A stretch of DNA of 64,000 nt, from positions 854,001 to 918,000 of the forward strand of contig NC_016452.1 in assembly GCF_000235365.1 (NCBI RefSeq), read 5' to 3'. Shown in pieces: positions 20,479 to 28,389 of this stretch. The DNA is from Eremothecium cymbalariae DBVPG#7215 (Eukaryota; Ascomycota; Saccharomycetes; Saccharomycetales; Saccharomycetaceae). The first letter of the stretch is position 1. Each line of letters starts with the position of its first letter. Below the pieces are notes generated by a model. It saw only the letters and a program-made list of their open reading frames with translations, ran no database searches and was not told where the DNA came from. The position numbers and the translations under genes were made by a program.

Positions 20479-20964
20479 TTACTTTCTATTCTTCATGGAA
20501 TTCCCTCTGACAACAAAATACCCGTTATCTTTCAAAGTTGCCAATGATGTACAATCCCAAAACCCACTTCTTTCCGCTAAATCATCGTTTTTTGATTGAG
20601 CCTTTACTAACATAGTCAATTGTTCAAATGTTAGCTCATCTTGAGTACGAGACATAAGTCGAGCATCTTCCGAGATACTGCTAGGGTTTACATCAACATC
20701 ATGTAACTTGTTGATAAATTTTAACTGGTTGGCTAACCGCCTTTGCGTTTCCGCATTGTCACCCTCTGGTAGACCTGACAACTTGAGCAGCTTCTTCACT
20801 TCATCTTCTGCTACTGGTTCCGTTGTCTCTGGATTTGGTATATAATCTTCAATCCTCCATGTAGCTCTCGAGAGATACTCTTCAATATGCTTTCTTGATT
20901 CAAATTTTTTACCTACAGATGAACTGCAGAAACGTACTACTGAAGCCCTGGTGACTCTAAGCAT
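20479..20964 (-). CDS. GTF1: GatF subunit of mitochondrial glutamyl-tRNA(Gln) amidotransferase
   Basis: A 161-residue protein resembling S. cerevisiae Gtf1 (YGR102C, about 183), the fungal-specific third subunit of the GatFAB complex. That complex converts Glu-tRNA(Gln) to Gln-tRNA(Gln) in mitochondria. The first ~18 residues (MLRVTRASVVRFCSSSVGK) look like a presequence. The core EEYLSRATWRIEDYIP and the C-terminal LKDNGYFVVRG fit the family. Assignment rests on similarity plus exact synteny between PCP1 and NOP7. Convergent with PCP1 across 159 bp. Confidence 0.88.
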   Translation of the reverse strand: MLRVTRASVVRFCSSSVGKKFESRKHIEEYLSRATWRIEDYIPNPETTEPVAEDEVKKLLKLSGLPEGDNAETQRRLANQLKFINKLHDVDVNPSSISEDARLMSRTQDELTFEQLTMLVKAQSKNDDLAERSGFWDCTSLATLKDNGYFVVRGNSMKNRK

Positions 20965-21247
20965 TCCTACAACTCACTGATTCGAAATAGATATGATAGA
21001 AGACTCGGATAATATTTTGAATATCAAATTTCAGGGTTTTCAATCATTACGGGGAACAGTGGTGAACATGCAGAAATCACATTGAAAGAAAGATTCCATG
21101 CTATCAAATAAGAACTGGATCTGCATTAGGGAATATATCTTGCGCATTGGAAATATTCATTATCCGTTATATATATACATGTAGAGCTTCGAAATAAACT
21201 GCTGGTATCTGTGTCACGTGATCATCGTTTCTTTTTGATATCATCGG

Positions 21248-21274
21248 AAAATTTTTCAGTTGAGGCGATGAGCT
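21248..21274 (+). promoter_or_regulatory. RRPE + PAC elements upstream of NOP7
   Basis: RRPE core AAAATTTTT at 21248-21256 is followed by PAC GCGATGAGCT at 21265-21274, about 100 bp before the NOP7 start. In S. cerevisiae the RRPE is bound by Stb3 and PAC by Dot6/Tod6, and the pair marks ribosome-biogenesis genes. A CACGTG E-box lies further upstream near 21215. Confidence 0.8.
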
Positions 21275-21375
21275 ACATAATGGGAGCTATGAGATGAACT
21301 AGTTAATAGTAGTTTCTTTCGGTAGATACACCAACACTTTCGCTGGTGGAACTTGTATAACTATTACTATTCTTA

Positions 21376-23148
21376 ATGAGGGTGAAGAAGAAAAATTCTA
21401 GCGGTAACGCCAGAAACTTTATCACCAGGTCGCAAGCGGTTCGGAAACTACAAATCTCCCTTGCTGATTTCAGAAGGTTATGTATCTTCAAAGGTATTTA
21501 TCCAAGAGAACCAAGGAACAAGAAGAAGGCTAATAAGGGATCTACAGCCCCTACGACATTCTACTACTATAAGGATATTCAGTATCTTCTGCATGAACCT
21601 GTTCTGGCTAAGTTCAGAGAACACAAGACTTTTGCGAAGAAGTTGACCAGGGCGCTTGGAAGAGGTGAAGTTTCCTCGGCTAAGAAGTTGGAAGAGAATA
21701 AAACTTCATACAAACTTGATCACATTATTAGGGAGCGTTATCCAAGTTTCCCAGATGCTTTGAGAGATATTGATGATGCGTTGAACATGTTATTTTTGTT
21801 CGCTAACCTCCCTGCTACCGACCAGGTATCATCTCGTGTTACAAAAGATGCTCAAAAAATCTGTAATCAATGGTTGGCCTTTGTTGCTAGAGAAAGATTA
21901 TTAAGAAAGGTATTTGTGTCGATCAAGGGTGTTTACTACCAAGCAAACGTTAGAGGGGAAGAAATCAGATGGTTAGTTCCCTTCAAGTTTCCTGAAAATA
22001 TCCCATCAGATGTTGATTTTAGAATCATGCTAACATTTTTGGAATTTTATTGTACATTGACGCATTTCGTTTTGTTTAAATTATACACTGATAATGGTAT
22101 TGTGTATCCACCAAGATTGGATATGAAGAAGGATAAGATTATAGGTTGTTTAAGTGCATATATCTTGGAATCGAGTGAAGGCGCTCCTATAGATGGTCCA
22201 AAATCAAACACTGTTGAGACTCAAGAAGTTAAGACTTTAGACAAGAGAACTTTGCGTTCTGCGATGAAAGCTGATACCAATGATAATACTGAAGAACAAG
22301 AGACCGATCAAGCAGAAAATGTTGATGATGCTAAATTGGATGCCTTCGAAGATAAAAATAAAAACCAAGGAGATCTCCTTGAGCAGCCATCCCAGTACAA
22401 CTCTCCAACTGCAACGTTGTTTTCAGGTATGATCTTTTACGTTAGCAGAGAAGTCCCTATTGATATTCTAGAATTCTTAATTCTCTCATGCGGTGGTACT
22501 GTTGTTTCAGAAGCTGCAATGGATCAATTGGATAGCGTTGAAGATTTTGATCTAAGTCGTGTAACCCATCAAATTGTTGACAGACCAGTTTTAAAGAATA
22601 AGGTTGCCAATAGAACTTACATTCAACCACAATGGGTCTTTGACTCCATTAACAAGGGAGAGTTTGTTCCGGCTAATTTGTACATGCCTGGTGAGTCATT
22701 GCCTCCACACCTGTCCCCATGGGGTGATGCTGTGGGTTATGACCCGACAACAGAAGATGCTGTTGAAGGAGAAGAAGAAGAAGAAAAGACTCTGGATGAG
22801 GATTCTGAAGAGAACGAAGTAGAAGAAGAAGCAGATGATGATTCTGAAGACGACGAGGATCTCAAAGCTCAAAAGGAATTGGAGCTAGAGGCGCAGGGTA
22901 TTAACTACTCAAAGGCTAAGGAAGAGAACAGTCTGGGAGAGGGAACTAAAGTCAAGGTTAAAAAAAGAAAATCTGAGGAAGAAGAGGAGAAGGACCTGAA
23001 GTTAATCATGATGAGTAACAAACAACGTAAACTGTACAAAAAGATGAAATACTCCAATGAAAAGAAGGATGAAAAGATTGAGAATTTGAAGAAAAAGAAG
23101 AAGCAGATTGCCAAGACGAAGAGTAAGTTAGAACGCTTGGAGCAGTAA
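21376..23148 (+). CDS. NOP7: Pescadillo homologue, 60S ribosome biogenesis factor
   Basis: A 590-residue orthologue of Nop7/Yph1 (about 605), part of the Nop7-Erb1-Ytm1 complex needed for 27S rRNA processing in the nucleolus. The N-terminal pescadillo domain is nearly invariant ([32 protein letters not shown]). A BRCT domain spans about residues 350-440 ([16 protein letters not shown] ... [14 protein letters not shown], with the conserved BRCT Trp). The C-terminal third is a long acidic then Lys-rich coiled-coil tail. First ATG is the start and matches the family N-terminus exactly. The promoter has PAC and RRPE sites. Confidence 0.98.
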   Translation: MRVKKKNSSGNARNFITRSQAVRKLQISLADFRRLCIFKGIYPREPRNKKKANKGSTAPTTFYYYKDIQYLLHEPVLAKFREHKTFAKKLTRALGRGEVSSAKKLEENKTSYKLDHIIRERYPSFPDALRDIDDALNMLFLFANLPATDQVSSRVTKDAQKICNQWLAFVARERLLRKVFVSIKGVYYQANVRGEEIRWLVPFKFPENIPSDVDFRIMLTFLEFYCTLTHFVLFKLYTDNGIVYPPRLDMKKDKIIGCLSAYILESSEGAPIDGPKSNTVETQEVKTLDKRTLRSAMKADTNDNTEEQETDQAENVDDAKLDAFEDKNKNQGDLLEQPSQYNSPTATLFSGMIFYVSREVPIDILEFLILSCGGTVVSEAAMDQLDSVEDFDLSRVTHQIVDRPVLKNKVANRTYIQPQWVFDSINKGEFVPANLYMPGESLPPHLSPWGDAVGYDPTTEDAVEGEEEEEKTLDEDSEENEVEEEADDDSEDDEDLKAQKELELEAQGINYSKAKEENSLGEGTKVKVKKRKSEEEEEKDLKLIMMSNKQRKLYKKMKYSNEKKDEKIENLKKKKKQIAKTKSKLERLEQ

Positions 23149-23281
23149 GAGGAGGGAACTGTTGTCTATTTACCGCTTGCATGATTAAGTAAAGTGTTCT
23201 TGCATATATAATGATTTAGATTGCACTGTATATTATACTAAACCTCAATTACCTTTTTTAATAAACAAGAAAAACTGGAGT

Positions 23282-24058
23282 TTAGAAATCATTTAAATGG
23301 CCTATTCTAGGATCCATGCACTTTCTATCAGGAACGACTAAATCTATATACTCTCGAAGCTCTCGTTTTAAATTTAGGAGCTGTTTTGTTCCTTGGTTTA
23401 CAGCCTCGATGTCCGTGATCTTGGCCACATTGACATACGCTTCAATTAAAAACCCTCCCTTGGTAATTAGGTTGGTGCTTTCTTCCGAATCGTTTACATT
23501 CCATATCTTATACACCTGAAATACAAGCCCACTCTCCATGTAGAACTTGGTACCAATTTGCACAAACTGATAATCTGGTACATACCCCAACTCTTTGAGG
23601 AATGCATTTATTGAAGATTCCGAACCGCCTGTATCCGAAATAACAGATTCAGTCATAGACTGCATACAAACCTTTCTATCTTTCCCCGCAGATGGAATAT
23701 CCCAAATGCTCAAACTCGACGGGCGAGAATCCATACTACTATTTGTAATTAATAACTTTAAATAATCCCTTTCAATCGGCAAATCATCTTTTGTGAGAGT
23801 TGAACAGATCCTGTAACTGTATTCATTGGCTTTAATCTTTTCAAATGGAATATCCTGCATTATTCGAATTCTCGTCTGTTCCACCAGCTGGTTCTTAACA
23901 TTCACCTTCTCAATATCATATGTTGGATCTGGTATAGCTACATGGCTGAAGTTGGCAAATATCACAGGCGGTCTACCAGAAAGGGTGGAAATTGTTGAAA
24001 TAAGAAGCTCAAAAGAATCATCATCAATCGCAGAAAACAAACTCAATCTTTGAACCAT
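23282..24058 (-). CDS. SRB5: Mediator head subunit Med18/Srb5
   Basis: A 258-residue orthologue of S. cerevisiae Srb5/Med18 (about 307), a Mediator head-module subunit that pairs with Med20 (Srb2) to form a movable jaw contacting RNA polymerase II. The N-terminus MVQRLSLFSAIDDD and C-terminus YIDLVVPDRKCMDPRIGH match the Med18 beta-barrel ends. The central variable acidic insertion found in S. cerevisiae is shorter, which explains the length difference. Convergent with NOP7 and divergent from VMA21, as in YGR103-YGR105. Confidence 0.93.
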   Translation of the reverse strand: MVQRLSLFSAIDDDSFELLISTISTLSGRPPVIFANFSHVAIPDPTYDIEKVNVKNQLVEQTRIRIMQDIPFEKIKANEYSYRICSTLTKDDLPIERDYLKLLITNSSMDSRPSSLSIWDIPSAGKDRKVCMQSMTESVISDTGGSESSINAFLKELGYVPDYQFVQIGTKFYMESGLVFQVYKIWNVNDSEESTNLITKGGFLIEAYVNVAKITDIEAVNQGTKQLLNLKRELREYIDLVVPDRKCMDPRIGHLNDF

Positions 24059-24294
24059 CGGCTAAATCTAATGGATAATATCGAACTGTCCCGCGGGCTA
24101 ACCAATCCCCTTTGCTTTTATTATATCTCATGTTTTAATAAATGTTTGTATAATATAACTAATTTGTGTGGATAACTTTTTCTGCTATAAAATCTTCAAC
24201 TTTTGAACCCTTCCCATCTAAAATATTCAATCCAACCAGCATTGATATCATAAACCAGCGATAATACCAAGCATAATTAAGCAGGATCCAAGTA

Positions 24295-24631
24295 ATGGCT
24301 GTAGATATACCACGGTATGTTACCAAACCGATAAGATTCTATTTCTGTCTTCCGTTGTACACACACCTTTATAACCAAGACGACTAACTTTTTTCAAATG
24401 TTTCTTAATAGTACTGTAATTGCAAAGTTGCTCTTCTTTACCATCGCTGTGGCCGTAATCCCTGTAATTACGTTCTTCACGGTACAGCAGTACACCGATA
24501 ATACTTTAGTAAGTGGTGGACTTGCTGCGTTAGCGGCCAATATCGTCCTAGTCGCTTATGTCGTGATGGCTTTCATGGAGGACTCACCAGCTCCAGCTTC
24601 TAAGGAGGACGAAACAAAGAAAGTACAGTAA
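24295..24631 (+). CDS. VMA21: V-ATPase assembly factor Vma21, two exons
   Basis: Joining exon 1 (24295-24314, MAVDIPR) to exon 2 (24412-24631) gives a 79-residue protein with the family N-terminus MAVD.PR and two transmembrane hairpin helices, ending in a Lys-containing tail KEDETKKVQ. Vma21 chaperones assembly of the V-ATPase Vo sector in the ER and is about 77 residues in S. cerevisiae. The 97-nt intron has donor GTATGT at 24315, branch-like GACTAAC at 24382-24388 and acceptor AATAG at 24407-24411. Without splicing, the upstream ATG frame stops after about 30 codons; the internal ATG at 24398 would lose the conserved N-terminus. Neighbouring VOA1 acts in the same process. Confidence 0.92.
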
Positions 24632-24777
24632 ACGAAGTGGAACCCCTATTTGTACAATATATATATATATATATATATAGATCTGGATAGCACCCCTATC
24701 TCTGCTAAAATCAAGATACATTCCTAAATAATGAATTAATAATGAAACTATTTTGAGTATGCAAATACACCGCCAGC

Positions 24778-25581
24778 CTAGTTGGTCTTTTTTAATGGGT
24801 TCGTAGACTTCTCTAAAGCTCCATATGAGATGTCCAAAGACAAAACCCAGGAGGTAGCAACAACCAAGATAAAGAGCAAAAGCAACGATACAAGAAGACA
24901 ACTTAACAACCCCTCCGTCCAAGTCTTGCTCAACTCATCTTTCGATTTGTCGGCATCTGTATCTTCATCCTGTACCTTAGTGATCCCAATAGAACCACTA
25001 TCTTGCTCCTCCGGAGATTTCTTGGCCATATTCGATACACTGAAATCAGAAGATTTTGAATCATGCTCAGGAAACTGAAACACTAAACTGCCCAACTTTG
25101 GCACCAATTCCCCAAAGTGCTGGTAAGTTTCCAGTAAAAACCTGTCGAGCATATCCAAATTATATTGCCCTTCGGAGAACCGCATCAACAAAACATCACT
25201 TGTATCTTTAATCTTGAGCTTTATTCCATCTGTAACATGCTCCGGGAGTTGTGCTATCTCTATCGAAGAGTACGAATCCTGCTGAGATATATCCTCATCA
25301 TTATTCAATACCAAATGTGAATCACTATCTAAATAGTCCTCGAGAAATGGATATTGCCCACCTCTAGATGATGCAAATTCCCCATATAAATTGAATTTAT
25401 CAAACTTAAGAATTATAACCGGTTCTTCGGCTGAAACATGCTTCAAAAACTGGGACAACCCAGATACACCAGTGGATTTAAAATGTTCCCTATACCGTTC
25501 TGATTCGACTGAAACCAAAGAAATCGTTGCATAAACAGCATTAACCAAACTCAACAGTTGTAAAAACAAACCCAAATACAT
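24778..25581 (-). CDS. VOA1: V-ATPase Vo assembly protein Voa1
   Basis: A 267-residue type I membrane protein matching S. cerevisiae Voa1 (YGR106C, about 265), an ER factor that cooperates with Vma21 in Vo assembly and can also be a Vo component. An N-terminal signal peptide (MYLGLFLQLLSLVNAVYA), a lumenal domain of about 200 residues and one membrane span (about 228-250) are visible. The C-terminus is KKTN, a KKXX dilysine ER-retrieval motif. Convergent with VMA21, leaving about 145 bp containing a TA microsatellite at 24655-24680. Confidence 0.92.
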   Translation of the reverse strand: MYLGLFLQLLSLVNAVYATISLVSVESERYREHFKSTGVSGLSQFLKHVSAEEPVIILKFDKFNLYGEFASSRGGQYPFLEDYLDSDSHLVLNNDEDISQQDSYSSIEIAQLPEHVTDGIKLKIKDTSDVLLMRFSEGQYNLDMLDRFLLETYQHFGELVPKLGSLVFQFPEHDSKSSDFSVSNMAKKSPEEQDSGSIGITKVQDEDTDADKSKDELSKTWTEGLLSCLLVSLLLLFILVVATSWVLSLDISYGALEKSTNPLKKTN

Positions 25582-25992
25582 GGCTGATGCTAGCAGCTGC
25601 TCTAAGGGACCAAAGTTACAATTAATAGACCTCTGAACTCAGTTTTAGTCTTCCTTATAGAAACCCATTTCTCTAAATATATATGTATGTACATATATAT
25701 ACAAAGTTCCCATTTTTATGATTTCGGACCTTGTATCATTTTAAACGGTACCTACCTGGCTAAAAAATGGCACAGATATGACAGAAGGCGAACGACTGCT
25801 GCTGATTGTTCCCTAAGCGTTGAGGTTGTTGGATTCTTATCTAGTGGGTTGGACGGTATTTAACCAGTGTTTGGTACCATTTCCATGAATACTTATTCTT
25901 TTCTTGTTAGCAGTAATATGTATTCAATTTATTTTTTACAATTTTATAGATTAATCATCTATTTAGCTTTCTAATCATAGTTGCTGATAACA

Positions 25993-26027
25993 ATACATCG
26001 AATCGATTCAATATCGACTCGATGTAT
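25993..26027. repeat. Near-perfect inverted repeat
   Basis: 14-bp arms ATACATCGAATCGA (25993-26006) and TCGACTCGATGTAT (26014-26027), with one mismatch, enclose a 7-nt loop. It lies about 120 bp beyond the 3' end of the nearby LTR. Function unknown. Confidence 0.7.
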
Positions 26028-26145
26028 ATACAGATTAGACTGAACAGCAGTATGGATTGGTGCAGCTATATCACATACTATATTGTAATTATCTGCTTAT
26101 ATGATTACTCACGTGATGGGATCAAGATGCTGTCGAGGGCCACTG

Positions 26146-26523
26146 GTTGGGGTCACGTGCTGGCTGGAGTATCTCGTCACGTGCCAGCTAATACTTAGGT
26201 TGATGATCAGTTACTGTGTATATAGTCTCTAATCTGGCTCAACTACCCTCTAGGGATCTAGCTGGACCTAGTATCTAGTCTAACCTAGCTAATTTTGGGT
26301 CTCCTTATATACTTTTCTGCTGTCATACTTAAGCTCTTCTCTCAGCAAGCAACCTGCAGGATGCTGGCTGGCACAGGATCCTGGTTGACACATAACCTGC
26401 ATGCTGGCTCCTGGTTGACGTCACCATAGTATCCAGCCTTCTCATATTCGCCTGACAGCTCTGATACCCTGCTTCTTAGCTTGGTTATCGTTGTCTTCTA
26501 GCTTCTCTTTTGATTTTACGACA
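26146..26523 (-). mobile_element. Solo LTR, second copy of the same family
   Basis: The reverse strand starts TGTCGTAAAATCAAAAGAGA and runs 378 bp to ...CACGTGACCCCAAC. It aligns with 1578-1956 at both ends and at the TATATAAGGAGACCC promoter core, with a divergent middle containing CCAGGA/CCAGCA-rich repeats. No internal retrotransposon genes are adjacent. Its 5' end lies 58 bp upstream of the tRNA-Leu gene and it points away from it, the same geometry as the first copy. Confidence 0.75.
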
Positions 26524-26581
26524 GATGCACTGCATACTTGTAAAAACCAAGTGAAACTGCTCTAGGAGTATCTCTGGATTT

Positions 26582-26662
26582 GGTACTCTGGCCGAGCGGT
26601 TAAGGCGCCAGGTCGAGGTCCTGGTCTCTTCGGAGGCGCGAGTTCGAATCTCGCGGGTATCA
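26582..26662 (+). tRNA. tRNA-Leu (GAG)
   Basis: An 81-nt class II tRNA beginning GGTACTC and ending GGGTATCA, with a variable arm TCTCTTCGGAGGC and B-box GTTCGAATC. The anticodon stem CCAGG/CCTGG encloses the loop TCGAGGT, giving anticodon GAG (26615-26617). Position 33 is C instead of the near-universal U. A T6 terminator lies at 26677-26682. No intron. Confidence 0.88.
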
Positions 26663-26944
26663 ATATTTCACTTTCCTTTTTTGTATTATGACTCGACAAG
26701 TAGTGTGAACTGGGTTTTATGATCGACATAGCATCTCCCACGTCTCTCCAAGCATTTCTTGATCGAAGGGGTCGTCTATAGTGTTGCTTGTGGGTTCATT
26801 TTGATGTATGCCCATCAGTATCTCATCACGTTATATAATAGATTATTGAAAAAAAACGAAAGATTGAATAACCCTGGATGCATAATACTTCAACGTACGA
26901 TAAAGAAAAAACTGACCGGTTTGCAAGATATATAGGGATCTACT

Positions 26945-28210
26945 ATGAGTTTAGAAGCTATCAAGTTTGATCGTGCAGATAAGAATGTGGTTTCTGTGAA
27001 GGTTCTCGACCAGCTGTTATTGCCATATATCACGAAGTATGTAGCAATTTATACAATTGATGACGGTTTTGCAGTAATTAAGTCAATGCAGGTCAGAGGG
27101 GCACCTGCTATTGCAATTGTTGGTGTATTGTCTGTTTTAATGGAATGTCAGCTATTAAAAAATGAAGCTTTTGTCAGGTCTCAATGTTTCTATGATATGT
27201 CTTCATTTTCGGGATTTACAAAGACTTTGATGTGTAGGTTGGAATTTTTGTTAAGTTCTCGTCCAACCGCAGTAAATTTATCCAATTCTATTATGGATAT
27301 GAGAAGAATTGTTGATGATCCTAATTGCGGGTCGTTTGTCGAGTTTTTTGACAGGTTGTACGACTATGCTTGTAAGTTAATCGATGACGATTTGCGTAAT
27401 AACAAAATAATGGGTGACCATGGTGCCAGATACCTGTTAGAATCGCTTGCACAGGAAGAAGGATTCGAACAAGATTTTGCAGTATTAACCATCTGTAACA
27501 CTGGCTCTTTGGCCACCTCTGGCTATGGTACTGCATTGGGGGTTATTCGTTCGTTATGGCAAGATTCTCAATACAAGGTTTCGAGCGGCGGTAAAGAAGC
27601 AAAGAAACAAAAGACATCCGCCAATAGCGGTGCTAAACTGGTTCATGTGTACCCTTTAGAAACTCGCCCATACAACCAAGGGTCCCGTTTGACTGCCTAC
27701 GAATTGAAGCACGATGGCATCCCGTCCACTCTTATTACCGATTCATCCATCGCTTACCGCATCTCAACTTGTGAGGTTCCCATCAAAGCTGCATTTGTAG
27801 GAGCGGACCGTATCGTGCGCAATGGCGACACTGCGAATAAAATTGGCACCTTCCAGCTCGCTCTTGTCTGCAAACACTTTGGTATAAAGTTTTTCGTTGT
27901 TGCTCCAAAATCAACAGTTGACAATGTCACCGAAACTGGTGCAGATATATTCATAGAGGAAAGAAACCCAGATGAGTTTAGGATCGTTACAGGCACTGCA
28001 CTCGATCCAACCTCTGCTGCGCCAACTCCAGTCTTGAATTCCTCTGGAGAACCCACTATAGGGAAAGTCGGCATCACGCCGCCAGATATGGATGTTTGGA
28101 ACCCCTCCTTCGACGTCACCCCGCACAAATACATAGATGGCATCATTACAGAACAGGGTGTGTTCACCAAGGATAAAAACGGCAATTTCGATCTCACAGA
28201 GCTATTCTGA
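26945..28210 (+). CDS. MRI1: Methylthioribose-1-phosphate isomerase
   Basis: A 421-residue orthologue of Mri1 (YPR118W, about 411), which converts 5-methylthioribose-1-phosphate to 5-methylthioribulose-1-phosphate in the methionine salvage pathway in the cytosol. It belongs to the eIF2B alpha/beta/delta-like superfamily. Signature elements: MQVRGAPAIAIVG near the N-terminus, the catalytic Cys in LTICNTGSLATSGYGTALG, and the catalytic Asp in VGADRIVRNGDTANKIGT. The C-terminus has the usual TPPDMDVWNPSFDVTP. A short low-complexity insertion (SSGGKEAKKQKTSANSG) interrupts the middle. It separates VOA1 from the cyclin pair, following the YPR118-YPR120 order. Confidence 0.96.
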   Translation: MSLEAIKFDRADKNVVSVKVLDQLLLPYITKYVAIYTIDDGFAVIKSMQVRGAPAIAIVGVLSVLMECQLLKNEAFVRSQCFYDMSSFSGFTKTLMCRLEFLLSSRPTAVNLSNSIMDMRRIVDDPNCGSFVEFFDRLYDYACKLIDDDLRNNKIMGDHGARYLLESLAQEEGFEQDFAVLTICNTGSLATSGYGTALGVIRSLWQDSQYKVSSGGKEAKKQKTSANSGAKLVHVYPLETRPYNQGSRLTAYELKHDGIPSTLITDSSIAYRISTCEVPIKAAFVGADRIVRNGDTANKIGTFQLALVCKHFGIKFFVVAPKSTVDNVTETGADIFIEERNPDEFRIVTGTALDPTSAAPTPVLNSSGEPTIGKVGITPPDMDVWNPSFDVTPHKYIDGIITEQGVFTKDKNGNFDLTELF

Positions 28211-28300
28211 AGCCCTTCATATACATACACATTTTTGTACAGAGTTGCTTCGCACCTTAGGTAATCAAACGGTTATCCATATGTGAAAAAATATTCAGAA

Positions 28301-28389
28301 CTCCTCATACGGGGCTCGAACCCGTGACATTTCGGTGCCTTGCAAGCATGCGTAAAAGCCGAACGCTCTACCAACTGAGCTAACAAGGA
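28301..28389 (-). tRNA. tRNA-Lys (TTT) with intron
   Basis: The minus strand reads TCCTTGTTAGCTCAGTTGG at the 5' end and TATGAGGAG at the 3' end, with anticodon TTT (28354-28356). A 16-nt intron at 28337-28352 follows the base 3' of the anticodon, the canonical position. The spliced anticodon arm is CGGCTTTTAACCGAA. Minus-strand T6 terminator at 28286-28291. Confidence 0.95.

Noticed and set aside
25600..26140. Possible centromere: AT-rich stretch next to a CACGTGA CDEI-like box
   Set aside because: No CDEIII-like TTTCCGAA element at the right spacing, and the syntenic S. cerevisiae region is not near a centromere.
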